Shown here: piece by piece, positions 9,219 through 16,964 of the stretch | How the letters are laid out: each line of letters opens with the position of its first letter | Numbering within the stretch: position 1 is the stretch's first letter | NCBI RefSeq assembly: GCF_024213555.1 | Contig: NZ_JANAVO010000001.1 | Span: 806,001 to 870,000 of the forward strand | From: Allokutzneria sp. A3M-2-11 16 | Lineage (GTDB): Bacteria; Actinomycetota; Actinomycetes; Mycobacteriales; Pseudonocardiaceae | Length of the DNA: 64,000 nt | Direction: 5' to 3' | Program-made: the position numbers and the translations under genes | The notes under the pieces: model-generated | The model's input: only the letters and a program-made list of their open reading frames with translations | Database searches by the model: none | Told to the model about the DNA's origin: nothing

Positions 9219-9253
9219 AAGAACCCGGGGACCAGCGCGGTCCCCGGGTTCTT
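9219..9253. terminator. Bidirectional terminator at the centre of the duplicated block
   Basis: A perfect 15-bp stem (9219-9233 with 9239-9253) and a 5-nt loop, flanked by A-rich and T-rich ends. It separates the stop codons of the two converging hydrolase paralogues and marks the symmetry axis of the inverted duplication. Confidence 0.85.
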
Positions 9254-9275
9254 CTTGCTCTGCCAACAGGAACAG

Positions 9276-10325
9276 CTAGCGGCCGACCATCTCGTTCGCC
9301 CAGTCGGACACCGCGTTGTACAGCAGCGGCGCGTTCGGCGCATAGTTGATCGAGTGTCCGTAGTTGGGCAGCACGAAGGTGCGCAGCTTGGCCGCGGGCG
9401 AGTAGTACGGCGCCTCGCCGCCGCGCAGGCTCTCCGCGGTGGAGCAGTCACTGGCGAGCAGACCGCAGAAAGCGGAGTCGCGCTCGCCCATGGCCACCAG
9501 CACCGGCACGTTGATCAGCCGGGTGTACGGGAGCACCACACCGAGCAGCACCGCGTCCACCATCTCGCCCGGGGCGATGACGTCCTTGGTCGCCTCGTCC
9601 GCGTCGATGATCTTCTGGTCCAACGGGCTCTGGTTGTGGAAAGCGGTGTAGCGCATGCCCTTGGTGGTGGTCAGGTAGACCGGGTCCCGGTTGGGGACCT
9701 TGGACATCGCGTCGTCCAGCAGCACCGGGGTGAGCGAGGCGAAGGTCGGCAGCACCGTGAGAGCCGCGATGCGATGGGTGAAACCGGTGATCACCACACC
9801 GTCGACGTCGCGGTACGTGCCCGCCTCGATCATCACCGTCGCCGAACCCAACGAATGACCCACCAGGACGATCCGGTCGAACTTCGGACCGGCCGTGCCG
9901 TTGCGCATCGCCTGGATCACGTGGTGCACCGCGTTGGCCTGCGCGCTCGCGGTGAGCAGCGCGCCGAGCGGTTTGGAGCTGCGGCCGGTGCCGAGCCGGT
10001 CGATCGCCAGGGTGGCGTAGCCCTGCTTGTTCATGGCCTTGCGGTAGGAGCGGCTCTCCGGGGCGTTCGGCAGGTCGTAGTACGCCGAGTTGTAGGTGCC
10101 GCCGGGCACCAGCACCTGGAGGGTGCGGCTGCCGGCCGGGACGCACAGCCTGCCGTACACGTTCTGGTCGTTGAGGCCCAGAAGCGGTACCGGCAGCAGG
10201 GAAACCGGGACGTTGACGTCCCGGCAGGCCGCCTCGGCGGCCGACGCCGGCGTCGGTATCAGCAATGCGCCGGTGCTGAGCACGGCCACCACCGCGGCGG
10301 CCATGCGGCGCAGGAGCACACGCAC
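9276..10325 (-). CDS. Secreted alpha/beta hydrolase (copy 2)
   Basis: 349 residues, colinear with the hydrolase at 8158. It has a signal peptide (RRMAAAVVAVLSTGALL, cleavage near ASAAEA), nucleophile elbow GHSLG, catalytic-His region LPNYGHSIN and the same cysteine pattern (AACRD, RLCVP, FCGLL, SDCSTAES). The elbow differs (GHSLG against GHSAG), so substrate preference may have diverged. GTG 10325 is supported by AAAGGAGG six bases upstream; an open frame continuing far upstream overlaps the P450 and is not the true start. It follows P450 copy 2 by 29 bp and is probably co-transcribed with it. Confidence 0.85.
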   Translation of the reverse strand: MRVLLRRMAAAVVAVLSTGALLIPTPASAAEAACRDVNVPVSLLPVPLLGLNDQNVYGRLCVPAGSRTLQVLVPGGTYNSAYYDLPNAPESRSYRKAMNKQGYATLAIDRLGTGRSSKPLGALLTASAQANAVHHVIQAMRNGTAGPKFDRIVLVGHSLGSATVMIEAGTYRDVDGVVITGFTHRIAALTVLPTFASLTPVLLDDAMSKVPNRDPVYLTTTKGMRYTAFHNQSPLDQKIIDADEATKDVIAPGEMVDAVLLGVVLPYTRLINVPVLVAMGERDSAFCGLLASDCSTAESLRGGEAPYYSPAAKLRTFVLPNYGHSINYAPNAPLLYNAVSDWANEMVGR

Positions 10326-10354
10326 AGAAAGACCTCCTTTGTCTTGAGTACCAA

Positions 10355-11671
10355 CTAATCTCGTGGCATGACCGTCATGTTCAGACGGCTCGGGTAAGGC
10401 ATCGTGAGGTGCCGCTGGCGCACCGGGCCGCTGGGAGCCAGCCGCCAGCGGGCGAAGATCGTGGCCACCGCGATGAGCACCTCGTTGCGCGCGAACGAGT
10501 TCCCGATGCACTGGCGGATGCCGTTGCCGAACGGGATGAACACTCCCGGCGGCAGCTCGCGCACCCGGTCGGTGCTCCAGCGGTCCGGGTCGAAAACCTC
10601 CGGGCGGTCCCAGAAACGGGGATCGTAGTGCAGGGCGTGCGGGCTCATCGCCAGCTCCTGGCCCGGCCGGACGCGCAGCCCGCCGAGCTCCACCTCCTGC
10701 TCGGCCCGGCGCATCATGAGCCACAGCGGGTACATCCGCAGCACCTCGTTGACCACCTGGCCGGTGTAGGTCAGCTCGGGCAGGTCGTCGAAGGTGACCG
10801 GGCGCCCGGCCAGCACCTCGTCCAGCTCGGCCGCGACCCGGGCCTGGATTCCCGGGCTGCGGCCCAGCTCGTGGCAGGCCCAGGACAGGATGAGCGCGGT
10901 GGTCTCGATGCCCGCGGTCAGCAGGGTCATCACCTCGTCGTGCACCTGGGGCTCGGTCATCCGCTCCCCGGTCTCGGCGTCCTCGGCCCGCAGCAGCAGG
11001 GAAAGCAGGTCGCCGGTGTCGGCGTCGGTGTCCTCCCGCTCGGCGATCAGCTTGCGCACCACCGCTTTCATCCGCGCGGTGGCCTCGTCGAACCCGCGGT
11101 TGGTCGGGAGCGGCAGCTTCTCCACGAAGCCCGGGGTGAACACCCGGACCATGCCCAGCTTGATCACCAGCGGGATCGAGCGCCGGGCCTCCCGGATCGC
11201 CTCCTCGCCCAGTTCGGTGCCGAAGAGCGCGCGGCCCACGTTGGTCACGGCAAGGGCCTTCATGTCCGCGTCGACCTCGCGGACCTCCCCCGGCCGCCAG
11301 GAGCCGAGCAGCTCCTCGGTCGCGGTGACCATGGGTTCGGCGTACTGCCGCAGCCGCTGCCTGCTGAACGCGGGCAGCATCAACCTGCGCTGCCTGCGGT
11401 GGAAGGGACCGTCGGAGAGGGCGAGCCCGTTTCCCGCGTAGGGCCGGAACTTCTGGAACAGGATGCCCATTCCGAAACTCGACGAGTCCGTCACCAGCAC
11501 GCGGTGCACGAGTTCCGGGTTCGTGAGGAAGTAGGTCTGGAGCGGTCCCAGCCAGAGCTTCACCACATCGCCGTGCTCGTACAACCGATCCGTGAACCGA
11601 ACCCGTTCGCGGGCCAGAGCTGGCGCGTGTCCCAGTAGCGGCCACCGTCCCGGGGCCACCCGGACAGACAT
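10355..11671 (-). CDS. Cytochrome P450 (copy 2)
   Basis: 438-residue paralogue of the P450 at 6805. The N-terminus MSVRVAPGRWPLLGH is almost identical. The I-helix motif is TAGIETT, the K-helix EVLR, the meander FDPDRW and the heme loop FGNGIRQCIGN. All residues expected for an active enzyme are present. A GAGGAG ribosome-binding site precedes ATG 11671 without the hairpin seen at copy 1. It is divergent from the methyltransferase at 11823, with the conserved promoter block between them. It is likely to hydroxylate or oxidise a lipophilic substrate, but nothing in the window names one. Confidence 0.93.
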   Translation of the reverse strand: MSVRVAPGRWPLLGHAPALARERVRFTDRLYEHGDVVKLWLGPLQTYFLTNPELVHRVLVTDSSSFGMGILFQKFRPYAGNGLALSDGPFHRRQRRLMLPAFSRQRLRQYAEPMVTATEELLGSWRPGEVREVDADMKALAVTNVGRALFGTELGEEAIREARRSIPLVIKLGMVRVFTPGFVEKLPLPTNRGFDEATARMKAVVRKLIAEREDTDADTGDLLSLLLRAEDAETGERMTEPQVHDEVMTLLTAGIETTALILSWACHELGRSPGIQARVAAELDEVLAGRPVTFDDLPELTYTGQVVNEVLRMYPLWLMMRRAEQEVELGGLRVRPGQELAMSPHALHYDPRFWDRPEVFDPDRWSTDRVRELPPGVFIPFGNGIRQCIGNSFARNEVLIAVATIFARWRLAPSGPVRQRHLTMPYPSRLNMTVMPRD

Positions 11672-11704
11672 GTGTGCTCCTCAGTAAGACCTTGCGGAGA
11701 GGCC

Positions 11705-11753
11705 GCCACTCTAGGGGCCATTCGGCCCTGCGGACAGCACCCGATGGGGTGGG
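11705..11753 (-). promoter_or_regulatory. Conserved P450 upstream element, copy 2
   Basis: Read on the minus strand, this repeats the order CCCACC, ATCGGGTGCTGTC, GGCCGAATGG, CCCTAG, TGGCG seen at 6726-6776. The -10-like hexamer is TAGAGT. Conservation of this non-coding block, while the flanking spacer has diverged, suggests a shared transcription factor or sigma factor for both P450 operons. Confidence 0.5.
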
Positions 11754-11822
11754 AAGCCATCGTCATGACGGCCGAGCGCGATGGGTACTCTGGGCCGCCT
11801 CCGTGAAGCGAGGTGGGACGAT

Positions 11823-12635
11823 ATGCGCACCGGGAACTGGATTCCGCCCGACGTCGACACGAACACGCCGAGCATCGCGCGGATCTACGACTACTGGCTC
11901 GGCGGCGGCCACAACTTCGAGATCGACCGCGCCACCGCGGACAAGCTCGAAGGGAACATGGCGGGCGTGCGGCAGTCGGTGCGGCTCAACCGCGCCTTCC
12001 TGGCGAGGGCCGTGCGGTACATGGCTTCGCAGGGGGTCAAGCAGTTCATCGACATCGGCTCGGGCATCCCGACCGTCGGCAACGTGCACGAGATCGCCCA
12101 GCAGGTGAACCCGGAAGCCCGCGTTGTCTACGTGGAACGGGAACCGGTGGCGGTGGCGCACAGCGACCTCCTGCTGGCGGGCGACGAGCAGTCCGCCATG
12201 GTGCACGCGGACATGCGCGACGTGGAGGGCGTGCTGGGCAGCCCGCAGGTGCGGCGCCTGATCGACTTCGACGAGCCGGTCGGCCTGCTGTTCCTGTTGA
12301 TGCTGCACTGGCTGGAGGACTCCGACGACCCCGCCGGGCTGGTCCGCGCCTACCAGGAACCGCTGGTGCCGGGCAGCATGATGGCGGTCAGCCACCTCAC
12401 CGACGACGCGCGACGTGAGCACATCACCGAGATGACCGGGATGATGGTCGAGCACCGCGCCGGTGAGCCGATCCCCCGCTCGCACGACGAGATCGTCGCG
12501 CTGTTCGGCGAACTGGAGCTGGTCGAACCCGGCCTGGTCGGCTGCGGCAACTGGCGCCCCGCCGGTCCCGGTGACGTCACCGAGGACTCCCAGTGGAACC
12601 AGTACCTCTACGCGGGCGTCGCCAGGAAACCGTGA
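11823..12635 (+). CDS. SAM-dependent methyltransferase, PF04672 family (copy 2)
   Basis: 270 residues. It shows SIARIYDYWLGGGHNFEIDR, FIDIGSGIPTVGNVHEIA, YVEREPVAVAHS and EPGLVGCGNWRP at the same spacing as the copy at 5858. ATG 11823 follows GAGGTGGG and matches the start of copy 1; an upstream in-frame ATG at 11781 is less likely. It completes the mirror image methyltransferase-P450-hydrolase. The 3' end faces the hypothetical gene at 12679-13306. Reaction unknown for the family. Confidence 0.88.
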   Translation: MRTGNWIPPDVDTNTPSIARIYDYWLGGGHNFEIDRATADKLEGNMAGVRQSVRLNRAFLARAVRYMASQGVKQFIDIGSGIPTVGNVHEIAQQVNPEARVVYVEREPVAVAHSDLLLAGDEQSAMVHADMRDVEGVLGSPQVRRLIDFDEPVGLLFLLMLHWLEDSDDPAGLVRAYQEPLVPGSMMAVSHLTDDARREHITEMTGMMVEHRAGEPIPRSHDEIVALFGELELVEPGLVGCGNWRPAGPGDVTEDSQWNQYLYAGVARKP

Positions 12636-12678
12636 GCTAGTTCGTCCACAAAGGACACTCGCTGGCCCGGGTCCCTGG

Positions 12679-13306
12679 CTAGGCACTGTTCCCCTCGTAC
12701 GGCCGAACCTCCACCGGCGGTGTCCGGTCGGTGAACATGTGCTCCGGCACGGAATAGCACAGCCTGCCGATCGAGTTCCAACGAGTTCGGCGGTGCGAAG
12801 GGCCTGGGCAGCAGCGCCGCCAGCTCGCGGGTCCGCGCGGCGTCGAGCCAGCCGGTGATCGAGCTTCCGTCGATCCCGGGCATCCAGAAGCCGGGCGGCG
12901 CGTGCGGACCCGGGTCGAGTGCGGCGACCAGCTCCTCCAGTCGGGAAGCGCCCGCCCGCAGGCCGAACAGCGCGTCCAGGTCGCGCCCGGTCCTCCCGAG
13001 CCGGGAGTACGACCGGACCGTCTCCCGCATGACGACCCACTCGTAGACCACGCAGATGAACTCGAAATCCCAGCCCTGCGCCCGGAGTTCGTCCTCGTGC
13101 AGCGGCCACTCGCTGAGCTGGTCACCGACGTACGCCAGCGCCGCCGCGAGGTCGGTCCCGGTGAGGAGATCGTCCCAGCCGTACCCCACCAGGGCATCGA
13201 CCGTCGAGGAGATGACCGGGTGGTGCTCACCCGCATAGAACGCGGGCACGACGACCTCGCGAAAACGCTGCTCGTCGAACTCGAACACCCCGCCCCAGAT
13301 GGCCAT
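12679..13306 (-). CDS. Conserved hypothetical protein with an apparent frameshift
   Basis: Starts with ATG 13306, directly after the TAA of the FAD monooxygenase, so it is the last gene of the isocyanide operon. The first ~175 codons (MAIWGGVFEFDEQ onward) have typical G/C third positions. From about 12790 leftward that frame loses the bias and would run to 12608, overlapping the methyltransferase. A neighbouring frame, ending HMFTDRTPPVEVRPYEGNSA at 12679, has strong third-position G/C. A one- or two-base indel near 12775-12790 therefore probably separates the two halves. Either a real mutation or a sequence error. I do not recognise the family; no membrane segment or catalytic motif is obvious. 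Confidence 0.6.
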
Positions 13307-14785
13307 TTACCGGGCAGCCTCCCGAGCGGCGGTCAGTGCGTGCAGGTGCTCGGCGACCGGCGCCGTGTCCGCGAGCGAGGACCAGGCGGCGATGTAGGAA
13401 TCGGGCCGCACCAGCAGTACCTGGTTCGAGTACGGGCAGTCCTGCGACCAGTAGTCACCCTTGCCCGGGGCATCGCCGACGTGGATGACCCGCACGAATG
13501 GCGGCAGGTCGAGGTCCGGGAGCTCGTCGCCGAAAACCAGCAGCGTGAAGTACTGGTAGTCGAGCACCGAGTAGATCCGCGATTCCTGCTCGTCGTGGTT
13601 GCGGACGCGGAAGTCGAAGAACCGGGAACCGACCGGTCCTTCGTCGCCGTACCGGATTCCCATGCCGGTGATGTAGCCCGCCCGGCGCTCGACGATCTTG
13701 ACGTAGTCCACCGCGTGCGTCCCGCTCTCGGAGTACTTGGTCGCACGCACCAGCGCCCCGGACGCCTGCACCACGTTCAGCGCGACCGGCTTGCGTTCCT
13801 GCTCGTAGGTTCGCAGGATCTCCGTCGGCAGACCGGAGCCCGCGACCATGCCGATCTTCCACATGAGGTTGAACGCGTCCGCCAGACCGGTGTTGAGCCC
13901 CTGCCCGCCGTTCACCGAGTGGATGTGCGCGGCGTCGCCCGCCAGGAACACCTTGTCGTCCAAGGAGAATCGCTCCGCGACGGATTCCTTGACGGAGAAC
14001 TGGGAGAACCACTCGACCTTTCTCACCGTCAGCTGGTGCGGGTGCATCGCCCTGTTGATCTTGGCGAGCACCTCGTCCTGGGTGAACTCCTTGACGTCCA
14101 TCCTGATGTAGAAGCGGTCGATGTCCCGTTCACGCGGAATCCACGCCACGTCCGAGGTCTCGGCCTGGAAGACGATGATCTCCGGGACCTTGGGGAAGTC
14201 GGTGTCCACGACGGCGTCCAGGACCGCCCAGACGATCTCCGGGCGGGTGATCCCGAACGGGATGCCGAAGGCCGTCCGGACCAGCGACCGCGAGCCGTCC
14301 GCTCCGATGACGAACCTCGACTCGACGACCTCACCGGTGGACAGGGTCGACCGGCAGCCGCCGTCAACCGTCTCCACCGCGACGACCGCGGTGTCGCGCC
14401 GCACCGGGGAGCCGAGTTCTGCGACCTTCCGGTCCAGCAGCGCCTCGACGTCGGCCTGGCCGAGCATCAGGAAGTGCTTGTGGAAGCACCCTTCCAGTGC
14501 CTCCCACCACGCCGACTGGCGGGAGACGAACTCTCCGTCCGCCCACACCGAGCTGGTGTTGACGACCTTTCCCCGCGGATGGAGCTCCGCGTGCGCGCCG
14601 ACGATCTCCAGCAGCTGCTGCGAGCGGGCGTTGAGGGCGTCCGCCCGTCCCACCGTGATCGGTCCCGAGGACTTGTCGACGATGAGGACGTTCAGGCCGT
14701 ACAGCCGCCCGAGGAGGGCGCAGAGCAGGCCGACCGGACCCGCTCCGACGACGAGGACATCGATCTTGTCCGGCTGCGCCGTCAC
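13307..14785 (-). CDS. FAD-dependent aromatic monooxygenase (PheA/TfdB type)
   Basis: 492-residue class A flavoprotein hydroxylase. The FAD-binding GxGxxG is VVGAGPVGLL at residue 12, the bifunctional FAD/NADPH DG motif is VIGADGSRSLVR near 165, and the GD motif is VFLAGDAAHIHSVNGGQGLN near 295. A thioredoxin-like C-terminal domain with HVGDAPGKGDYWS follows. GTG 14785 overlaps the stop of the dioxygenase by four bases (GTGA), indicating translational coupling. In this operon it probably hydroxylates the aromatic ring or vinyl isonitrile product of the two upstream enzymes; that role is inferred from context. Confidence 0.88.
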   Translation of the reverse strand: MTAQPDKIDVLVVGAGPVGLLCALLGRLYGLNVLIVDKSSGPITVGRADALNARSQQLLEIVGAHAELHPRGKVVNTSSVWADGEFVSRQSAWWEALEGCFHKHFLMLGQADVEALLDRKVAELGSPVRRDTAVVAVETVDGGCRSTLSTGEVVESRFVIGADGSRSLVRTAFGIPFGITRPEIVWAVLDAVVDTDFPKVPEIIVFQAETSDVAWIPRERDIDRFYIRMDVKEFTQDEVLAKINRAMHPHQLTVRKVEWFSQFSVKESVAERFSLDDKVFLAGDAAHIHSVNGGQGLNTGLADAFNLMWKIGMVAGSGLPTEILRTYEQERKPVALNVVQASGALVRATKYSESGTHAVDYVKIVERRAGYITGMGIRYGDEGPVGSRFFDFRVRNHDEQESRIYSVLDYQYFTLLVFGDELPDLDLPPFVRVIHVGDAPGKGDYWSQDCPYSNQVLLVRPDSYIAAWSSLADTAPVAEHLHALTAAREAAR

Positions 14786-15609
14786 GTTGTCACCAGGTGC
14801 GGGTTGGCGATGCCCCCGACGTGCACGCGGCGCAGGTGGCGCGGGGCCTTGGCGGTGAACGCGTTGCGACCGTGCAGCAGGGTGAAGTTGTCGGTGATCA
14901 CGAGATCGCCGTCCTGCCAGGTGTGCGCGTAGAAGTTCGCCGCGTCGTAGAGGGCCTTGGTGACCTCGGCGTGCACCTCGGCGAGCTCGCTCTCCGGCAG
15001 GCCGGTGAACTCCAGGTCCGGGTGGTTGATGAAGGTGTCGTCCTCCGGCGAGGTCAGCTCGTTGTAGCGGATCACCGGGGTGCCGGTGTGCGGGTGCTCG
15101 GCGATCAGCGGAGCGATGGTGAGGCTGTCGTAGAACTCCATCTTGCGCCGGTAGGTGCCGGTGACCTTGGCCCAGCGCTCCAGCTCCCGGGGAGTGGCGT
15201 TGCCCAGCACCAGGGTGGTGTCGGCGAAGGTGGTCTCGCCGCCGTCGGCCGCGCCGGGGGCGAGGACGCAGTGGAAGACCTGGAACTCCGGGACCTTCGG
15301 CATGTACATGCCGTCCCAGTGCATCGGCACGTAGCTGTGGTCGAAGATGTGGTCGCTGGGGTTGTCGGACTCGACGAGCTCGAGCACGTACCCGAAGGGC
15401 CATTCGACCAGTTCACCGAGGGTGGCGCTGAACTCGGTCAGCGCGGGCGCGCCCTCGATGCCGGTGAAGCCGCGCAGCAGCACGATGTGGTGCTCGCGGG
15501 CCAGCTCGACCAGGGTCGCGGCCGGGACGACGCTGAAGTCCGCGCCCGGTTCGGCGGGGGCGATCGTTACCCCGAACGGCTCGTTGCGTGTTGTGGTGAA
15601 GGCGCCCAT
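14782..15609 (-). CDS. pvcB: Fe(II)/2-oxoglutarate oxygenase, PvcB-like (isonitrile pathway)
   Basis: 275-residue TauD/TfdA-fold dioxygenase. The facial triad is visible as HWDG (His and Asp near residues 97-99) and the distal His in RRVHV near residue 262, with an Arg two residues before for 2-oxoglutarate. Directly downstream of the isocyanide synthase, such enzymes (PvcB, IsnB, AmbI3 type) oxidise or decarboxylate the amino-acid isonitrile to a vinyl isonitrile. CCGGAGA precedes ATG 15609. The context with the synthase makes the pathway call strong; the exact reaction (desaturation, decarboxylation or epoxidation) is not predictable here. Confidence 0.85.
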   Translation of the reverse strand: MGAFTTTRNEPFGVTIAPAEPGADFSVVPAATLVELAREHHIVLLRGFTGIEGAPALTEFSATLGELVEWPFGYVLELVESDNPSDHIFDHSYVPMHWDGMYMPKVPEFQVFHCVLAPGAADGGETTFADTTLVLGNATPRELERWAKVTGTYRRKMEFYDSLTIAPLIAEHPHTGTPVIRYNELTSPEDDTFINHPDLEFTGLPESELAEVHAEVTKALYDAANFYAHTWQDGDLVITDNFTLLHGRNAFTAKAPRHLRRVHVGGIANPHLVTT

Positions 15610-15679
15610 GACAGTTCTCCGGAGATAGCAGGGTTTCGGAATGCCTGGCAGCGGGGTGTGGCTGTCGGCAACCAGGAGG

Positions 15680-16672
15680 TCACCGGGCCGCCAGGGGCGA
15701 GCGTAGTGGTGCCGGGGGTCGACCAGGGCCGGTCACCGACAACACGTAGTGGCTGGGGTGACCGTCCACGAAGACCAGGCGAGCTCCTGCCTGCTCGGCG
15801 TGTTCGCGCTTCATCAGCGTGAAGCCGCCGTCCTGTTCGACCGCCACCGCATGCCAGGGCGTGAGCCAGACGTCGTCCGCGGAGGCCAGCAGGATGCCGA
15901 TCTTCTCCGAGGCGCAGGGCTGCGGGTGGATCGACAGCCGCACGGCGTCCGGGAAGCGCTCGGCCAGCAGCTTGCCCCAGGAGCGGCTGCGGCCGACCAC
16001 GCCGTACGCGCGGGCCCGGCACTCGCGCTGCAGCGCGGACCTGGTGCCCTCGTAGGCGGAGTTCCACTGGTCCTCGACCAGGAAGCGGACGATGCCCCGG
16101 TACATGGCCAGCGCGTTGTCGTCGGCCTTGATCTCGGCGCGCAGTTCCTCCAGGGACTCGCCGTACTCGACATCGATCTTCGAGCGCATCTCGTCGTGGC
16201 TGTGCGAGGGGCAGACGTCGTCCAGGTTGAACAGTTCCAGGTGCCGCGGGTCGATCTTGTCGACCAGCTCCCGCATGCCGTCCTGGTAGGTGGAGATGCT
16301 GGCGTCCGAGACGCGGATGAGCTGGCCGAACACCCGGCCGTCAGAGCAGATGACGACCTTGGCGCCGGGTTCGTGGATCTTCGCGATGTCCCGGCAGAGT
16401 TCGGAGAGGAACCGCAGGGCGAGTTCCTCGGCCAGGTCGGGGCGCACCCCCAGCACCTTCGCCGGGTTCGGCGACTTCGTCGGAAAGGCGGGCAGGACGA
16501 ACTCCACCGCACGCCCGGCCGCGACGTAGCGGGCAACCCGGTCGAGGTGGGTGTCGGCGCAGTGCGGGCAGGGGGCCTCGGCGCACTGACGTCCGATCGG
16601 GGACCGGCGCTGGTGCAACAGCACCCGGCCCAGGATCGCTCGCGCGACGGCGTTGTCCTGCGGGGTGGTCAT
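15680..16672 (-). CDS. pvcA: Isocyanide synthase (PvcA/IsnA/DIT1 family)
   Basis: 330 residues. The DIT1/PvcA signature segments are FPTKSPNPAKVLG near residue 70, PGAKVVICSDGRVFGQLIRV near 115-130 and the C-terminal SIHPQP-IGILL-TPWHAV stretch. Family enzymes convert the amine of tyrosine or tryptophan to an isonitrile, taking the carbon from ribulose-5-phosphate. ATG 16672 with GGGAGGAA nine bases upstream was chosen over an upstream continuation to 16834 that has poor codon bias. First gene of the operon 16672 to 12679. An N-terminal CPHCADTH cysteine/histidine cluster is worth noting. Tyrosine versus tryptophan use is undetermined. Confidence 0.9.
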   Translation of the reverse strand: MTTPQDNAVARAILGRVLLHQRRSPIGRQCAEAPCPHCADTHLDRVARYVAAGRAVEFVLPAFPTKSPNPAKVLGVRPDLAEELALRFLSELCRDIAKIHEPGAKVVICSDGRVFGQLIRVSDASISTYQDGMRELVDKIDPRHLELFNLDDVCPSHSHDEMRSKIDVEYGESLEELRAEIKADDNALAMYRGIVRFLVEDQWNSAYEGTRSALQRECRARAYGVVGRSRSWGKLLAERFPDAVRLSIHPQPCASEKIGILLASADDVWLTPWHAVAVEQDGGFTLMKREHAEQAGARLVFVDGHPSHYVLSVTGPGRPPAPLRSPLAAR

Positions 16673-16964
16673 CTGTGCGTTCCTCCCGTGGAATCTCCAA
16701 CGGGCCCCAGATTCGCGGACAAACGCACAGGTTTCGCACAGCAAAGGCACAAAGCCCAGCTCAGGCTCCATATTGGAATTTTTGAAGTTCGGCTGTGCCC
16801 GGAACCCCCTCCACGCACACATCCGCCACCACAACAGACTTCACGAGTCCCTGAAATAGGCCACGACTTCCTTCGGGTCCACCTTCAAAAAGGTTCAGCA
16901 GCCCCTGGCGCAGAGCCTTCCAAGAAGTACGGTCGACGCCCTCCGCCAGCCCCGAAGGAACCAC

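Noticed and set aside
9276-11645. A single 789-codon frame covering the hydrolase and running through the P450
   Set aside because: Only the part from GTG 10325 has a ribosome-binding site, signal peptide and domain. Upstream it is an alternative frame of the P450, so no fusion protein exists.
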